DNA of 27,940 bases from UBA10364 sp905182675 (GTDB lineage Bacteria; Bacteroidota; Bacteroidia; Flavobacteriales; Schleiferiaceae): positions 1 to 27,940 of the forward strand of contig CAWVWE010000028.1 of assembly GCA_963933975.1 (NCBI GenBank), read 5' to 3'. Position numbers and translations under genes: made by a program. The notes beneath the pieces were generated by a model. The model was not told the DNA's origin and ran no database searches. It saw only the letters and a program-made list of their open reading frames with translations. Positions within the stretch are counted from its first letter, which is position 1; every line of letters begins with the position of its first letter. Of the stretch, positions 1 through 8,927 are shown piece after piece.

Positions 1-815
1 TGCGAAGTGATGGTACTTCCGTTTACATGACTCAGGATATAGGCACTGCCATTCAGCGATTCAAAGATTTTGACGCCACAGGAATGACTTATGTAGTGGG
101 TAATGAGCAGGACTATCATTTTAGAGTACTTTTTCTTATTCTGAGTAAGTTAGGCTATCAGTGGGCCTCAAAACTGCACCACCTTAGCTATGGTATGGTA
201 GATTTACCTTCTGGTAAAATGAAAAGTAGAGAAGGCACCGTAGTGGATGCGGATGATTTAATGGATAGCATGATAAGAGATGCGGGATCAATTTCCAAGG
301 AATTAGGAAAAATTGAAGGTCTAGATGAACAAGAACAAGCTAAATTGTTTAATACATTAGGTTTAGGCGCCTTGAAGTATTTTATCTTAAAAGTGGACCC
401 TAAAAAAAGAATGCTCTTTAACCCAGCCGAAAGCATTGATTTTAATGGGAATACAGGTCCTTTTATTCAATATACTTACGCTCGGATACAGAGCTTACAG
501 AAAAAGAGAGAAAACGATATAGAGGTAGTGTGGTCTAAAGTCAGTGTAAACGAGTCAGAGACGGCACTGATTAAACTCCTGTTACAGTTTCCGGAGGTCA
601 TAAATCATGCTGCAGTTTCGTTTTCGCCAGCGCAACTTGCGAATTACACGTATGAGTTAGTTAAAAAATATAACAGCTTTTATCACAACAATAGTATACT
701 AAAAGCTGAAGAAGATAATACCGTTGCTTTTAGATTAACCTTAAGCCATTCGGTGGGAGAGGTAATTAAAAAGGCTATGAATTGCTTGGGTATCCAAGTA
801 CCAAACAGAATGTAA
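1..815 (+). CDS. argS: Arginyl-tRNA synthetase, C-terminal part (5' truncated by window edge)
   Basis: Class I aminoacyl-tRNA synthetase that charges tRNA-Arg in the cytoplasm. The reading frame is open from base 3, so the first in-frame ATG at 27 is internal and the N-terminal catalytic half with the HIGH motif lies outside the window. Visible family marks are RSDGTSVYMTQDIGTA at the edge, the KMSKS-equivalent loop GKMKSREGT (about residues 63-71 counted from the ATG at 27), the anticodon-binding-domain signature NTGPFIQYTYARIQSL, and the usual C-terminus ending VPNRM. About 270 residues of an expected 580-600 are present. The stop is one base before pepD, so it is probably the first visible member of the run argS-pepD-ffh-folD-queE-sua5. 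The family assignment is secure; only the missing 5' part is unknown. Confidence 0.96.
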   Translation, partial: RSDGTSVYMTQDIGTAIQRFKDFDATGMTYVVGNEQDYHFRVLFLILSKLGYQWASKLHHLSYGMVDLPSGKMKSREGTVVDADDLMDSMIRDAGSISKELGKIEGLDEQEQAKLFNTLGLGALKYFILKVDPKKRMLFNPAESIDFNGNTGPFIQYTYARIQSLQKKRENDIEVVWSKVSVNESETALIKLLLQFPEVINHAAVSFSPAQLANYTYELVKKYNSFYHNNSILKAEEDNTVAFRLTLSHSVGEVIKKAMNCLGIQVPNRM

Positions 816-816
816 T

Positions 817-2271
817 ATGAGTAATGAAGTAAGAGCATTAGAGCCTCAATCCGTATGGAATCATTTCGCTGATCTAAATGAAGTCCCAAGACCTTCTAAA
901 AAAGAAGAACGCGTGATTCAGTTTATGGTCGATTTTGGTAACAAGCTTGGTCTACCCACGGAGGTAGATCATATTGGAAATGTCTTTATACGCAAAGCAG
1001 CAACTCCGGGTATGGAACAGCGTACAGCCGTTGTGATGCAAGCTCACTTGGACATGGTCCATCAAAAAAATAATGATACACAGTTTGATTTTGATACCCA
1101 AGGTATAGACATGTTTGTCGACGGCGATTGGGTAAAAGCCAAGGGTACAACTCTAGGCTCCGACAACGGCATGGGTGTTGCCTTTATCATGGCAGTCTTG
1201 GCTTCTTCAGACATACCTCACCCGGCTATTGAAGCACTTTTTACTATTGATGAAGAAACTGGAATGACCGGTGCCTTAGAGCTTAAAGGAGGTATGCTTT
1301 CTGGTAAAATCCTTTTAAATATTGATACAGAGGATGATGACGAATTAACGATAGGTTGCGCTGGTGGAATAGATGTGACGGCTACACGCACTATAAGTAT
1401 GGTCGATGCTCCCGCGAAAAGCAAGGGATTTGAGTTGGTTCTTAAGGGTCTTAGTGGTGGACATAGTGGTATGGACATTAATAAGGGTCTTGGCAATGCT
1501 AATAAATTAATGAATAGAATTTTAGACAGGGCGGGTGCGATGGTCCGATTGGCGTCTATTGATGGGGGGAGCCTTCGCAACGCAATCCCACGAGAAAGTC
1601 TTGCAGAAGTTGTCATTCATGAGGATCATGTAAATGCGTTTGAAAAGTTACTGCATCAAGTCGCTGCGGAATTGATACAAGAGCATGCTACAACTGACCC
1701 TGATTTAGAACTGGTATGGGCAGAAATTGATGTTCCTTCAGAGGTACTGCCAAAAGATGTACATGAGTCACTAATAACGGCGCTTTATGCCAACCCAAAT
1801 GGTATTTACCGTTTGTCTCCGGATATTAACGGATTGGTTCAAACGTCTAACAATACTGCTCGCGTAGAACTAAGGGACGGGATACTCACAGTACAATGTT
1901 TAACCCGTAGCTCAGTTGAAACTGAAAAAATGGACTTAGCTAGAGCTATTGTGCGCAACTTTGAAGCCATGGGCTGTCAAGTAGAGCTGGGAGGAAATTA
2001 TCCAGGTTGGGCTCCAAACCCTAAGAGCAATATATTGACTACAATGAGCGGATTATACCGTGAATTATTTAAGGAAGAGCCAAATATCAATGCTTGCCAC
2101 GCGGGTTTAGAATGCGGAATTCTAGGCACCAATTATCCAGATATGGAGCTGATTTCTTTTGGTCCAAATATCCGTGGCGCTCATAGTCCGGACGAAAAGT
2201 GTCAGGTTAGTTCAGTTCAGAAAAGCTGGACCTTCTTTTTGGCTACATTAGAGAATATTCCAAACGTATAA
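817..2271 (+). CDS. pepD: Aminoacyl-histidine dipeptidase (cytosol non-specific dipeptidase), M20C
   Basis: Cytosolic zinc peptidase that cleaves X-His and other unspecific dipeptides, recycling amino acids. At 484 residues it has the usual length. The di-zinc ligands expected for the family are visible: H77 and D79 in QAHLDMVH, D116 in LGSDNGMG, E146/E147 in DEETGMTGA, D170 in NIDTEDDD, and H456 in GAHSPDEK near the C-terminus. A lid/dimerisation domain with the LSGGHSGMDI motif sits between the two halves of the catalytic domain. The ATG lies one base after the argS stop and the stop is four bases before ffh, which suggests co-transcription and perhaps translational coupling. No signal peptide is seen, in keeping with a cytosolic enzyme. 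The role is from family knowledge; the metal ligands are read directly. Confidence 0.95.
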   Translation: MSNEVRALEPQSVWNHFADLNEVPRPSKKEERVIQFMVDFGNKLGLPTEVDHIGNVFIRKAATPGMEQRTAVVMQAHLDMVHQKNNDTQFDFDTQGIDMFVDGDWVKAKGTTLGSDNGMGVAFIMAVLASSDIPHPAIEALFTIDEETGMTGALELKGGMLSGKILLNIDTEDDDELTIGCAGGIDVTATRTISMVDAPAKSKGFELVLKGLSGGHSGMDINKGLGNANKLMNRILDRAGAMVRLASIDGGSLRNAIPRESLAEVVIHEDHVNAFEKLLHQVAAELIQEHATTDPDLELVWAEIDVPSEVLPKDVHESLITALYANPNGIYRLSPDINGLVQTSNNTARVELRDGILTVQCLTRSSVETEKMDLARAIVRNFEAMGCQVELGGNYPGWAPNPKSNILTTMSGLYRELFKEEPNINACHAGLECGILGTNYPDMELISFGPNIRGAHSPDEKCQVSSVQKSWTFFLATLENIPNV

Positions 2272-2275
2272 CACC

Positions 2276-3607
2276 ATGTTTGAAAGTTTAAGCGACAGGC
2301 TCGAAGGAGCCTTTGAAGTACTCAAGGGAAATCATAAGATTACCGAGCTCAATATTGCCGACAGCGTCAAGCAGATTCGTCGTGCCTTAGTAGAAGCCGA
2401 TGTCAGTTTTAAAATTGCCAAGGACTTTACGAACGCTATAAAGGATAAGGCTATTGGATCTGGAGTGATTACGGCTGTTAAGCCGGGTCAAGCGATGGTT
2501 AAAATAGTCCGAGATGAAATGGCTGAACTCATGGGAGGTAAGGCCGAAGGATTGAATCTTACGGGTTCACCATCTGTGATACTCATGGCCGGTCTGCAAG
2601 GCTCAGGTAAGACTACTCATAGTGCTAAGTTGGCCAATTTTTTAAAGAAGAAAAACACGAAAAACCCACTCCTGGTTGCTTGTGACGTTTATCGTCCTGC
2701 TGCTGTAAATCAGCTTCAAGTGTTGGGTGAACAGCTGGATATAGAAGTATATGCAGAGGTAGGTAATCAAGATCCTGTGAGCATCGCTGCTAATGCATTA
2801 GTCTACGCGAAGTCAAAAGGTTTTAATGTAGTGATCGTCGATACAGCAGGTCGCTTGGCCGTTGACGAAGCAATGATGGCGGAGATTGGTAATATCCATA
2901 AAGCTATAAAGCCATCAGAGACCTTGTTTGTCGTGGATTCCATGACAGGCCAAGATGCAGTGAACACGGCTAAGGCTTTCAACGACCTGTTGAACTTTGA
3001 CGGTGTAATTCTTACTAAGCTCGATGGTGATACACGCGGTGGTGCGGCATTGACTATTAAGTCTGTTGTCAACAAGCCCATCAAATTCATTGGGACAGGA
3101 GAGAAAATGGAAGCGCTCGACGTATTCTATCCTGATCGCATGGCAGATCGGATTTTAGGCATGGGTGATGTTGTATCCCTTGTTGAACGTGCTCAAGAGC
3201 AATTCGATGAGGAGAACGCACGTCAAATGAGCAAGAAAATTGCCCAAGATGCCTTTGGTTTTGATGATTTTATGGAACAGATCCAGCAGATCAAAAAAAT
3301 GGGAAATATGAAAGATCTTTTAGGCATGATCCCCGGGATGGGTAAAGCCATGAAGAACGTGGATATAGATGATGATGCTTTTAAGCACATTGAAGCTATG
3401 ATCAATTCCATGACGCTCAGCGAACGTCAAAACCCAGATATTATAAACGGCTCACGTCGAAAGCGAATTGCGACAGGTGCTGGAAGAACTGTGCAGGATG
3501 TAAACAATCTGTTGAAGCAGTTTACAGACATGCGTAAAATGATGAAAATGATGCAAAGTGGTGGTGGACGTCGTGGAATGATGGACATGATGAAAGGCAT
3601 GCGTTAA
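2276..3607 (+). CDS. ffh: Signal recognition particle protein Ffh (SRP54 GTPase)
   Basis: GTPase subunit of the signal recognition particle. It binds 4.5S RNA and signal sequences on nascent inner-membrane proteins and docks with FtsY. Domain order is N (helical, about 1-90), G (about 95-295) and M (about 300-443). GTP-binding motifs are G1 GLQGSGKTT at 106-114, DTAGR starting at D189, and TKLDGD starting at T247. The M domain carries the RNA-binding stretch with GSRRKRIATGAG and ends in an unusually Met-rich tail of repeated MM and KMM units, as expected for the flexible signal-sequence-binding finger and C-terminus. Length is normal at 443 residues. It lies four bases after pepD and ten before folD. 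No Shine-Dalgarno is visible, as is usual in Bacteroidota. Confidence 0.98.
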   Translation: MFESLSDRLEGAFEVLKGNHKITELNIADSVKQIRRALVEADVSFKIAKDFTNAIKDKAIGSGVITAVKPGQAMVKIVRDEMAELMGGKAEGLNLTGSPSVILMAGLQGSGKTTHSAKLANFLKKKNTKNPLLVACDVYRPAAVNQLQVLGEQLDIEVYAEVGNQDPVSIAANALVYAKSKGFNVVIVDTAGRLAVDEAMMAEIGNIHKAIKPSETLFVVDSMTGQDAVNTAKAFNDLLNFDGVILTKLDGDTRGGAALTIKSVVNKPIKFIGTGEKMEALDVFYPDRMADRILGMGDVVSLVERAQEQFDEENARQMSKKIAQDAFGFDDFMEQIQQIKKMGNMKDLLGMIPGMGKAMKNVDIDDDAFKHIEAMINSMTLSERQNPDIINGSRRKRIATGAGRTVQDVNNLLKQFTDMRKMMKMMQSGGGRRGMMDMMKGMR

Positions 3608-3617
3608 GACAAATGAT

Positions 3618-4493
3618 ATGGTAGTATTAGATGGAAAGTTGACCTCCTCGATCATTAGACAAGAGTTAGCTGAGAAGGTGAAGTCATTAAAATTAGCAGG
3701 TAAGAAAGTACCGCATCTAGCCGCTATACTAGTGGGTGAAGATGGTGCTTCTAAGACCTACGTTAATGCTAAGGTGAGAGACTGCGAGGAAGTAGGGTTT
3801 AGTTCTACACTCATAAAACTCCCTTCAGAAACAACGGAGAAGGAGCTTTTGAAAGCTATAGCTAAGCTCAATAATGATGAGGACGTAGATGGATATATTG
3901 TCCAGTTACCATTACCAGAACATATAGATGAAACTAATATACTGCTTGCTATAGATCCTAAGAAGGATGTAGACGGTTTCCATCCTGAAAACGTTGGAAA
4001 AATGACACTTAATCTACCTACTTATGTTCCTGCAACTCCTCAAGGAATAGTCGAGCTATTACGAAGGTATGACGTGCCTACTGATGGTAAGAATTGTGTC
4101 GTAATTGGACGTTCGCACATTGTGGGTTCGCCTATGTCAATTCTTCTGAGTCAGCATAATTATCCTGGTAACTGTACCGTTACACTCTGTCATAGTAGAA
4201 CAAAAAATCTGAAAGAAATTTGTCAGAAGGCTGATATCATTATTGCAGCTCTAGGCCGACCTGCCTTTGTAACAGCTGACATGGTCAAACAAGGTGCTTG
4301 TGTTATTGATGTAGGTATCACAAGAGTAGACGATTCCTCTAAAAAAAGTGGATTTAGACTTATTGGTGATGTCGATTATGATGCGGTCGCTCCAAAATGT
4401 AGCTATATCACCCCAGTTCCTGGTGGAGTGGGGCCCATGACACGAGCAGCGTTGATGATGAATACGATGAGAGTAACGGAACTAAGTGAATAA
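3618..4493 (+). CDS. folD: Bifunctional methylenetetrahydrofolate dehydrogenase / methenyl-THF cyclohydrolase
   Basis: Cytosolic enzyme converting 5,10-methylene-THF to 5,10-methenyl-THF (NADP-linked) and then to 10-formyl-THF, which feeds purine synthesis and formylation of initiator Met-tRNA. The catalytic site is visible as Y48 and K52 in the TYVNAKVRDCEE segment. PKKDVDGFHPENVG, the Rossmann-fold segment VVIGRSHIVGSPMS and the C-terminal PVPGGVGPMTRA signature complete the identification. At 291 residues it has normal length. Its stop codon directly abuts the GTG proposed as the queE start. Its product is the formyl donor for Fmt, encoded at 13147-14073 on the other strand, so both ends of the formylation pathway are in this window. 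Confidence 0.97.
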   Translation: MVVLDGKLTSSIIRQELAEKVKSLKLAGKKVPHLAAILVGEDGASKTYVNAKVRDCEEVGFSSTLIKLPSETTEKELLKAIAKLNNDEDVDGYIVQLPLPEHIDETNILLAIDPKKDVDGFHPENVGKMTLNLPTYVPATPQGIVELLRRYDVPTDGKNCVVIGRSHIVGSPMSILLSQHNYPGNCTVTLCHSRTKNLKEICQKADIIIAALGRPAFVTADMVKQGACVIDVGITRVDDSSKKSGFRLIGDVDYDAVAPKCSYITPVPGGVGPMTRAALMMNTMRVTELSE

Positions 4494-5141
4494 GTGAAGG
4501 ACATAACGACATCAAATAGCTTTGAAAAATCCGCTATAAGAGCAGGCACAGTCTTGCCGCTAATGGAGGAGTTCTATACCATCCAAGGAGAGGGTTATCA
4601 TTCTGGAAAAGCAGCATATTTTATTAGAATAGGTGGTTGTGATGTTGGCTGTCACTGGTGTGATGTCAAAGAAAGCTGGAATCCAGATACCCATCCACCT
4701 ACTGGAATAGAAAGTATTGTGGCGAATGCTAAAAAGTATAGCGACACCATTGTAGTTACTGGTGGCGAGCCGCTAACTTGGAACATGGAGCCTCTCGTGT
4801 CTATGTTGAAAAATGAAGGCATGACGGTTCATGTTGAAACTTCAGGCGCCTACCCCTTAACCGGTGATTGGGACTGGATCTGTTTAAGTCCGAAGAAAAC
4901 AGCACCTCCAAAGAAGGGTTTTTATCCTGCTGCACATGAATTAAAAATGATTGTTTTTAACTTAAACGATCTAATCTGGGCGGAAGAACATGCGGCCTTA
5001 GTCGGTCCAGATTGTGAACTGTTTTTACAACCTGAATGGAGTAAAAGAGATGTTATGATGCCGCACATAGTGGATTATGTAATGAAGCATCCCAAATGGA
5101 AAGTGAGCCTACAAACGCATAAGTATTTACAGATTCCTTAA
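4494..5141 (+). CDS. queE: 7-carboxy-7-deazaguanine synthase (radical SAM)
   Basis: Radical SAM enzyme that contracts the ring of 6-carboxytetrahydropterin to 7-carboxy-7-deazaguanine, a step in making the tRNA wobble nucleoside queuosine. The [4Fe-4S] cluster motif is C49-X3-C53-X2-C56 (in GGCDVGCHWCD), preceded by the substrate-binding FYTIQGEGYHSGKAA, with TGGEP at 89-93. The chosen start is a GTG directly after the folD TAA. An internal ATG at 4563 would remove 23 residues but would start just before the conserved EEFYTIQGEG, so the GTG start is preferred. No ribosome binding site discriminates between them. The 3' end overlaps the sua5 ATG by one base (TAATG). At 215 residues it fits the QueE family. 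The tRNA-Asp(GTC) at the right end of the window is in the class that receives queuosine. Confidence 0.93.
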   Translation: MKDITTSNSFEKSAIRAGTVLPLMEEFYTIQGEGYHSGKAAYFIRIGGCDVGCHWCDVKESWNPDTHPPTGIESIVANAKKYSDTIVVTGGEPLTWNMEPLVSMLKNEGMTVHVETSGAYPLTGDWDWICLSPKKTAPPKKGFYPAAHELKMIVFNLNDLIWAEEHAALVGPDCELFLQPEWSKRDVMMPHIVDYVMKHPKWKVSLQTHKYLQIP

Positions 5142-6088
5142 TGCCCATAATAACGGACATATCTAAAGCCGTTGTTCTACTCAAGGAGGGTGGGATAGTG
5201 GCCATTCCAACAGAAACTGTTTATGGATTGGGTGGAGATGCATTGAACGTAGAGGCTGTAGCTAAAATTTTCGCAGCAAAAAATCGACCAAGCTTTGACC
5301 CACTGATTGTTCATGTTTTAAATGTAGAACAGGCACAAACCATCGCTCACTTAGATGACCTAGCGATCTCTCTCTTGAGAAAATTTAGTCCGGGACCCTT
5401 GACTTTAGTCTTACCTAAGAAAAGCGTTGTCCCCGATTTAGTAACAAGTGGACACCCCACTGTGGCCATAAGAATTCCAAATCACCCTGTTGCTCTAGAA
5501 GTATTAAGGCAAAGCGGATTATGTATCGCAGCGCCTAGTGCAAACCCTTTTGGCTTTACATCACCTACAACAGCTCAGCATGTTGAAGAGTTTTTAGGAT
5601 CACGTATCGATGCCGTATTAGATGGTGGGACCTGCGATGTAGGAATAGAAAGTACGATCATTGACCTCTCTGGAAAAAGACCTAGAGTATTACGTCTGGG
5701 TGGTTTGCCTTACGAGGCACTCACTGAAGTATTGGGTGAATTGCCCCTTCAAACGAGCTCTTCTACACCTCATGCGCCGGGAATGTTAATATCTCATTAC
5801 AACCCGGGTATTTCACTGAGACTTTTTAAGTCCTATTCAGCATTATTAAGCGAGCTAAACAATACGGATTCTGATCGCATAGGGTTGTTGTATTCCGGAA
5901 AAGAGATCAGGGCTAAATTTGCTATAAACCTGAGCAGGGATGAGGATTTAGTGGAAGCTGCTTCAAAACTATTTAATGCACTACGATCTTTTAATAAGGC
6001 TGATATAGACGTGATTTGGGTACATGAGTTACCTGAAGTGGGATTAGGAAGGGCCATTAATGATAGGTTAAGACGAGCACGGTCCTAG
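5141..6088 (+). CDS. tsaC: L-threonylcarbamoyladenylate synthase, two-domain Sua5 type
   Basis: Makes threonylcarbamoyl-AMP from threonine, bicarbonate and ATP. This is the first step of t6A37 formation in ANN-decoding tRNAs; TsaD, encoded at 21049-22071, performs the transfer step with its partners. The N-terminal YrdC domain (about 1-205) shows PTETVYGLG at 23-31, the K47-x-R49 pair in AAKNRPSFDPL, and APSANPFG plus GIESTIIDL further on. A linker containing the Sua5-specific APGMLISHYNP segment leads to a C-terminal Rossmann-like Sua5 domain, so this is the long form (315 residues) rather than the short TsaC of E. coli. The ATG overlaps the queE stop by one base, and this looks like the last gene of the operon. 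A 62-base gap follows before the TonB receptor. Confidence 0.95.
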   Translation: MPIITDISKAVVLLKEGGIVAIPTETVYGLGGDALNVEAVAKIFAAKNRPSFDPLIVHVLNVEQAQTIAHLDDLAISLLRKFSPGPLTLVLPKKSVVPDLVTSGHPTVAIRIPNHPVALEVLRQSGLCIAAPSANPFGFTSPTTAQHVEEFLGSRIDAVLDGGTCDVGIESTIIDLSGKRPRVLRLGGLPYEALTEVLGELPLQTSSSTPHAPGMLISHYNPGISLRLFKSYSALLSELNNTDSDRIGLLYSGKEIRAKFAINLSRDEDLVEAASKLFNALRSFNKADIDVIWVHELPEVGLGRAINDRLRRARS

Positions 6089-6150
6089 TGTTCGAAATTA
6101 AAGGTCCTAGATGCCATTTAGTTTGCTGGTTATACTTAATTTAACTGCCT

Positions 6151-8910
6151 ATGAATAAAATTTTAGTTATTCTCAGCTTATTTTTTGTAGTTCAATTGAA
6201 TGCACAAATCAGTGGTTCTATAATTGACAACAAAAAAGAGCCTGTTATAGGGGCATCAGTTCGCTTGTTGGTCAATGGAAAACAGAGCAACATAGGAACA
6301 GTGACTGATTTTGACGGCAACTGGTCCATGGATATAAAGTCCACTCCTGTAGTCGTTGAAATTACTTCTATGGGTTTTCAGTCCCAGAAAGTTCGTATCC
6401 CATCATCTTTAAAAGTGATCACCAGACTTACTCCAGATAGAAATATTTTGAAGGAAGTAAGTGTTGTACAGCAAAGGTTGAGTGCTCAACAGCAAAAAAG
6501 TGCATTGACTGTTGAGAGTATGGATGCCTTGGCTATTAAGGAAAGCCCTAGTGTTAGTTTTTACGATCATTTGGGAACTCTTAAAGGGGTTGATCTCACC
6601 TCAGCAAGTATTGGTTTTAAAATTATTAATACCCGTGGATTTAACTCTACGTCTCCAGTAAGAAGTCTTCAATTGATAGATGGTGTAGATAACCAGAGTC
6701 CTGGTTTGAACTTTTCTTTGGGAAATTTCTTAGGTGCACCAGATTTAGATATTGTTTCTGTAGATGTAATCGCGGGTGCAAGTACCGCATTCTATGGTCC
6801 TAGTGCATTTAATGGGGTAATCTCCATGCAAACTAAGGATCCATTTAAGTTTACTGGTATAAGTTCAACAATCAAGGTAGGAGAGCGTAATCTTACTGAA
6901 CTTTCTGTAAGGTGGGCTGATAAGGTAAATGAAAAGTTCGCCTACAAAATCAACCTTTTTGCACTCAGAGCTGATGATTGGGAAGCCCGTAATATGGATG
7001 CTACGGAGGGTAGTGCAAGTAGCCCATCGAATCCTGGTGGTTATGATGCGGTAAATCGCTACGGGGATGAAGATTATTGGGATGCTGGTGGAGATGTTAA
7101 GTACTACGCAGGATTGGGTAAGTATCACCGTCCTGGTATTGAAGAACGCCATTTGGTAGATTACAACACGGAGAACATTAAACTTACAACAGCGCTTCAT
7201 TACAAATTCACGGAAAATATAACAGGAATCTATGCGGTTAATTTTGGCGCGGGAACTACCGTATACCAGGGTGACAATAGATACAGCTTGAAAGATATTT
7301 TATTCCTTCAAAATAGAGTAGAGCTGCGCAATGAGGGCAAGTGGTTTTGGAGGACTTATGCGACACATGAAGATGCTGGGAATAGTTATGATGCATATTT
7401 TACGGCCCTAAGAATGCAGGATAGTATAGTCTCTGATCAGTTTTACAGCAATCAATACCGAACCATGTGGAGTATTTTTAGTAGACCTCAGGTTCGTGGT
7501 TTACCTTCATGTCCTCCTAATTCACTCCCAGTTGCGGCTTTTGAAGATTCGATGAATGTCGTGATTAACCAAAACCTGGATTTCTTTAATACACTGCATG
7601 ATTCTACGAACAGCACAGTGATGAATTTTATGGAGGCAGTATATGGCTTCCCTGTAAAAAACTATCTAACTCCTGGTACTTCCGAATTTGAAAAGTTAAA
7701 AACGCACATTACTTCCTCGCTATTTACAGATGGTGGTAGTAGATTTTATGATAAGTCTGCTTTATATCATAGTCAAGGGGAACGCACTTTTACAACCGAG
7801 AGAGGTACCTATAGAGTTGGTGGTAACGTTAGGTTATATAGGCCAAACAGTGCTGGTACCATCTTCTCGGATACAGCAGGTACTGTGATACGAAACTATG
7901 AAGCAGGTATCTATGGTGGATGGGAGCATCTATTTATGGATGAACGTCTGAAGACGAGTATCACAGGTCGTTTGGATAAGAATCAAAATTTCAAACCGTT
8001 AGTATCACCTGCCGCATCAGTGGTCTACAAATTAAATCAGGATCATACGCTAAGGTTTAGTGTTTCAAGCGCTATTCGTAACCCGACACTTGCTGACCAG
8101 TACTTAAATTACAACGTGGGACGTGCAGTGCTATTAGGTAATCTTAACGGTTTTGACAGTCTAGTAACGATAGGTAATATTCAAGAATATCTGGATAAAC
8201 CAGCTACGCAACGCCTGCAACACGATTTCGGTTATTTTAATGTTGATGGAATCAGTCCTGAGCGAGTACGTACGGCAGAAGTCGGTTACAGGGCCACCCT
8301 TTGGAAACGTTTATTTTTGGATGCAAACTATTACTATAGCAACTACAACGACTTTATTGGATATATTATAGGAGCAAGAATTGAAGAAGGTACTACCGCA
8401 ATTGATCGTTTAAAATCAGCTCAGGTGTACAGGATCGCGGCTAATGCGACAGAACAAGTAACCACTCAAGGATTTTCTATCGGTCTGAACACTTTCTTTG
8501 GAGATTATCAAGCATTGTCCGGAAATTATAGTTGGAATAAATTGACTTCGGATGTTAACGACCCTATTGTACCGGCCTTTAATACACCGGAGCATAAATT
8601 CAATTTAGGATGGAATCTCAGGAATTATCCTATTGGTAACGACAAGAGTAAATTACTGGGGGCCGGAGTAAACTACAAGTGGGTTCAAGGGTTTATATTT
8701 GAAGGGTCTCCTCAATTTACAGGAAGTATACCTTCCTATGGTTTAATGGATTCCCAAATCTCACTGAACCGAGTTTATACAAGGAACAATAAGAAAGTGA
8801 ACGTAACCTATAAAATAGGTGCGAGTAATGTATTGAATAATAAAGTATATCAAGTATTCGGAGGGCCTTTGGTTGGAAGGTTGGCCTACCTGAGTATTCA
8901 AGTTAATTAA
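6151..8910 (+). CDS. TonB-dependent outer-membrane receptor with N-terminal carboxypeptidase-D-like domain
   Basis: Probable outer-membrane active transporter energised by TonB-ExbB-ExbD; substrate unknown. The N-terminus is a signal peptide (MNKILVILSLFF..., cleavage likely after LNA, before QIS). A beta-sandwich carboxypeptidase-regulatory-like domain follows (about 20-100: GSIIDNKKEPVIGASV, TVTDFDGNWSM), then a plug domain (about 115-230: INTRGFNSTSPVRSLQLIDG, VIAGASTAFYGPSAFNGVI) and a beta-barrel to residue 919 rich in aromatic alternating strands. The barrel ends AYLSIQVN rather than in the common terminal Phe. There is no SusD-like lipoprotein partner on either side; instead a T9SS-secreted hydrolase starts 17 bases downstream, suggesting one transcript. 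No exact TAnnTTTG box lies in the 62-base upstream gap; the nearest match is TTAGTTTG at 6118-6125. Family is certain, ligand is not. Confidence 0.93.
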   Translation: MNKILVILSLFFVVQLNAQISGSIIDNKKEPVIGASVRLLVNGKQSNIGTVTDFDGNWSMDIKSTPVVVEITSMGFQSQKVRIPSSLKVITRLTPDRNILKEVSVVQQRLSAQQQKSALTVESMDALAIKESPSVSFYDHLGTLKGVDLTSASIGFKIINTRGFNSTSPVRSLQLIDGVDNQSPGLNFSLGNFLGAPDLDIVSVDVIAGASTAFYGPSAFNGVISMQTKDPFKFTGISSTIKVGERNLTELSVRWADKVNEKFAYKINLFALRADDWEARNMDATEGSASSPSNPGGYDAVNRYGDEDYWDAGGDVKYYAGLGKYHRPGIEERHLVDYNTENIKLTTALHYKFTENITGIYAVNFGAGTTVYQGDNRYSLKDILFLQNRVELRNEGKWFWRTYATHEDAGNSYDAYFTALRMQDSIVSDQFYSNQYRTMWSIFSRPQVRGLPSCPPNSLPVAAFEDSMNVVINQNLDFFNTLHDSTNSTVMNFMEAVYGFPVKNYLTPGTSEFEKLKTHITSSLFTDGGSRFYDKSALYHSQGERTFTTERGTYRVGGNVRLYRPNSAGTIFSDTAGTVIRNYEAGIYGGWEHLFMDERLKTSITGRLDKNQNFKPLVSPAASVVYKLNQDHTLRFSVSSAIRNPTLADQYLNYNVGRAVLLGNLNGFDSLVTIGNIQEYLDKPATQRLQHDFGYFNVDGISPERVRTAEVGYRATLWKRLFLDANYYYSNYNDFIGYIIGARIEEGTTAIDRLKSAQVYRIAANATEQVTTQGFSIGLNTFFGDYQALSGNYSWNKLTSDVNDPIVPAFNTPEHKFNLGWNLRNYPIGNDKSKLLGAGVNYKWVQGFIFEGSPQFTGSIPSYGLMDSQISLNRVYTRNNKKVNVTYKIGASNVLNNKVYQVFGGPLVGRLAYLSIQVN

Positions 8911-8927
8911 CCTTCCTTTTTATTAAA

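Noticed and set aside
1218..1616. 132-codon minus-strand frame inside pepD
   Set aside because: It is antisense to the conserved pepD catalytic region; its composition is a shadow of pepD codons, with no recognisable domain.
3540..3607. Met-rich repetitive end of ffh as a possible repeat or frameshift
   Set aside because: Methionine-rich C-termini are normal in the SRP54 M domain, and the frame ends cleanly ten bases before folD.
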